A stretch of DNA of 64,000 bases. Source: Cohnella sp. WQ 127256 (GTDB taxonomy: Bacteria > Bacillota > Bacilli > Paenibacillales > Paenibacillaceae). The stretch's first letter is position 1. Every line of letters starts with the position of its first letter. The position numbers and the translations under genes were made by a program. Below are positions 62,991 to 64,000 of this stretch, piece by piece. Below the pieces are notes generated by a model. The model did not search any database, was not told the origin of the DNA, and saw only the letters and a program-made list of their open reading frames with translations. The DNA lies in contig NZ_JAMZCY010000001.1 in NCBI RefSeq assembly GCF_024519285.1, forward strand, positions 1,612,001 to 1,676,000. Direction: 5' to 3'.

Positions 62991-63386
62991 TCATGGAAGA
63001 TTACTATTTATTGGATTTGAGGGTACGGTCGCTCCCATTTGTAGATTAACAAGATTTAGCGCTTCTTTCGCATTAGTACTCATACCGCTCTCATTCATAT
63101 TTGGGCTCGGGGCTGCTATAGTTGGGGGCTGATAATTCTCAGTAGCTGTTGTATCGTCCTCAGACTGCTTCGTTTCGCTTAATAAAATTTTACTTCCATC
63201 CGATCCAACGAGGTATTGGCGCACGTACGCCCCTTCTTTTGTTGTAACGAGCTTCCCCTTCTTCTCTTCCGGCTTCTCTTCCTTGTTCTCCACCTTCATA
63301 AGGGTTGATTCAAATAATTGTTGAGAAGCACCGTTGCTTGAACGCTGCGAGTAAGTTGATACGGTTTGACCAGCTTGTATCCGCAT
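62991..63386 (-). CDS. Uncharacterised hydrophilic protein
   Basis: A 131-residue protein (start MRIQAGQTVSTYS) with no signal or membrane helix. It has a Lys/Glu-rich part (KEEKPEEKKGKL) followed by a Ser/Pro/Asn-rich tail, so it is likely disordered. The segment YVRQYLVGSDGSKILLSE is the most structured-looking. The ATG at 63386 has GAGAGGAAA upstream. I do not recognise a family. Confidence 0.6.
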   Translation of the reverse strand: MRIQAGQTVSTYSQRSSNGASQQLFESTLMKVENKEEKPEEKKGKLVTTKEGAYVRQYLVGSDGSKILLSETKQSEDDTTATENYQPPTIAAPSPNMNESGMSTNAKEALNLVNLQMGATVPSNPINSNLP

Positions 63387-63492
63387 GATTATTTCCTCTC
63401 TTCCCGCACTAATGTGATCTACTTGTATTATCGGAATGGAAATGAGTGGAATGTAGAGATGCTCTCCAGTTTGGTTCCAATACAACAAGAAA

Positions 63493-63512
63493 GGACATCC
63501 ACTTGGATGCCC
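63493..63512 (-). terminator. Terminator after the haem-monooxygenase-like gene
   Basis: On the minus strand GGGCATCC-AAGT-GGATGTCC is followed by TTTCTTG. Confidence 0.8.
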
Positions 63513-63523
63513 CCCTCTTGTGA

Positions 63524-63859
63524 CTATTCTGTGTCCCGTACAAACTGACCGCTGCGGATCTTCTTTACTTCATACATATTGACCGTCGTGCTAATCACAT
63601 ACTCGGGTGGTGTGCTTCCCTTGTTGTTTCGATGTCCTTGGATATGCTCCGGGCTTTTCTCCCAAGCCTTCCAAGCTTCCTCTGACTCCCAACGAATCAG
63701 AACAACGACTTCTTCGTTTTCTTTGCTCCTCTTATTAACCATCACAGAAATATCAATAAGTCCTTCTCTTCCGTCGAGCAGACCTTCCTTGCTAAAGCGC
63801 TCCACAACCTTATCGGAATTCCCTTTTTCCACCACAATTGTTCTGGTTTGAATTAACAT
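63524..63859 (-). CDS. ABM/HmoA-type haem-degrading monooxygenase-like protein
   Basis: A 111-residue ferredoxin-like (antibiotic biosynthesis monooxygenase) protein. Features: VVEKGNSDKVVERFSKEG, IRWESEEAWKAWEKSPEH-x3-HR, and a conserved Asn/His region expected of IsdG/HmoA-type haem oxygenases. The strong ribosome-binding site AAAGGAGG and the adjacent iron-transport gene support iron recovery from haem. It could also be a non-haem ABM protein. Confidence 0.75.
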   Translation of the reverse strand: MLIQTRTIVVEKGNSDKVVERFSKEGLLDGREGLIDISVMVNKRSKENEEVVVLIRWESEEAWKAWEKSPEHIQGHRNNKGSTPPEYVISTTVNMYEVKKIRSGQFVRDTE

Positions 63860-63907
63860 CTAGTTGAACCTCCTTTACAACTTTCAATCCCAATCCATTT
63901 TTCCCTT

Positions 63908-64000
63908 CTATTGAACCGCTTGAGCCGCTTCTTTAACCATTTCTACTTCCGTTTGAAGGCCGCCACCGGACAGGTACCAATAGTTTGCATTCAAGTAAAT
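63908..64000 (-). CDS. C-terminal end of a probable iron-siderophore binding protein
   Basis: Only the last 30 residues are inside the window: YLNANYWYLSGGGLQTEVEMVKEAAQAVQ then a stop. The W-Y-x-SGGG pattern near the C-terminus is seen in FhuD-like iron-siderophore binding proteins. Cut at the window edge; identity is tentative. Confidence 0.5.
   Translation of the reverse strand: MYLNANYWYLSGGGLQTEVEMVKEAAQAVQ

Overview
The window comes from a spore-former-type Firmicute, most likely Paenibacillaceae (Paenibacillus or Cohnella relatives). Genes have strong AGGAGG-type ribosome-binding sites and GTG/TTG starts. Surface proteins are lipobox lipoproteins, with no outer-membrane functions. Regulation uses T-box, ydaO-type and purine riboswitches. 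RNase J, TatA/TatC, YhgE, VanW, YtrA-type GntR and large modular glycosidases with carbohydrate ABC transporters all fit that group. Both ends are cut: a CDF metal transporter on the left and a probable iron-siderophore binding protein on the right. I saw no rRNA, tRNA, CRISPR array or insertion sequence.

Layout. 1-9.3 kb: metal and copper handling, with a nosD-L-Y-F membrane/periplasmic maturation operon followed by a TlpA-like thioredoxin, a NarL-type regulator, a copper P-type ATPase and a TauE/DsbD-like protein. No nosZ is present. 9.3-11.6 kb: PadR-controlled drug exporter. 11.6-15.8 kb: tatCA, a gene for a degenerate nucleotide-cyclase fold behind a c-di-AMP riboswitch, and a trhO/SufR-like pair. 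15.5-19 kb: YtrA-type ABC operon. 19.2-24.9 kb: gdhA, an OB-fold-like protein, an aminotransferase behind an alanine-type T-box, and RNase J. 24.9-32.7 kb: two-component system, beta-propeller lipoprotein, sugar-type ABC importer and HlyD-like adaptor. 33-36 kb: EamA transporter behind a guanine-class riboswitch, then an acyltransferase. 36.4-48.2 kb: a polysaccharide-use operon (LacI, GH78, ABC importer, 1711-aa secreted glycosidase). 48.4-53 kb: gene remnant, TipAS-type MerR regulator and an arsenic cluster. 53-60 kb: cell-surface proteins (DUF2935, YhgE, VanW, two secreted proteins). 60-64 kb: KamA-family radical SAM enzyme behind a second c-di-AMP riboswitch, AI-2E transporter, a haem-monooxygenase-like protein and the iron transporter end.

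The most interesting layer is RNA regulation. Two c-di-AMP (ydaO) riboswitches with near-consensus promoters and terminators control (i) a KamA-family aminomutase whose substrate-pocket residues look unlike lysine 2,3-aminomutase and (ii) a catalytically dead-looking cyclase-fold protein. A purine aptamer with C at the discriminating position overlaps the 5' arm of its terminator, predicting a guanine-induced ON switch for an exporter. A T-box with a GCC specifier predicts that the aminotransferase serves alanine supply. Two identical 20-bp LacI-type operators lie in the polysaccharide operon, one of them inside the GH78 coding region.
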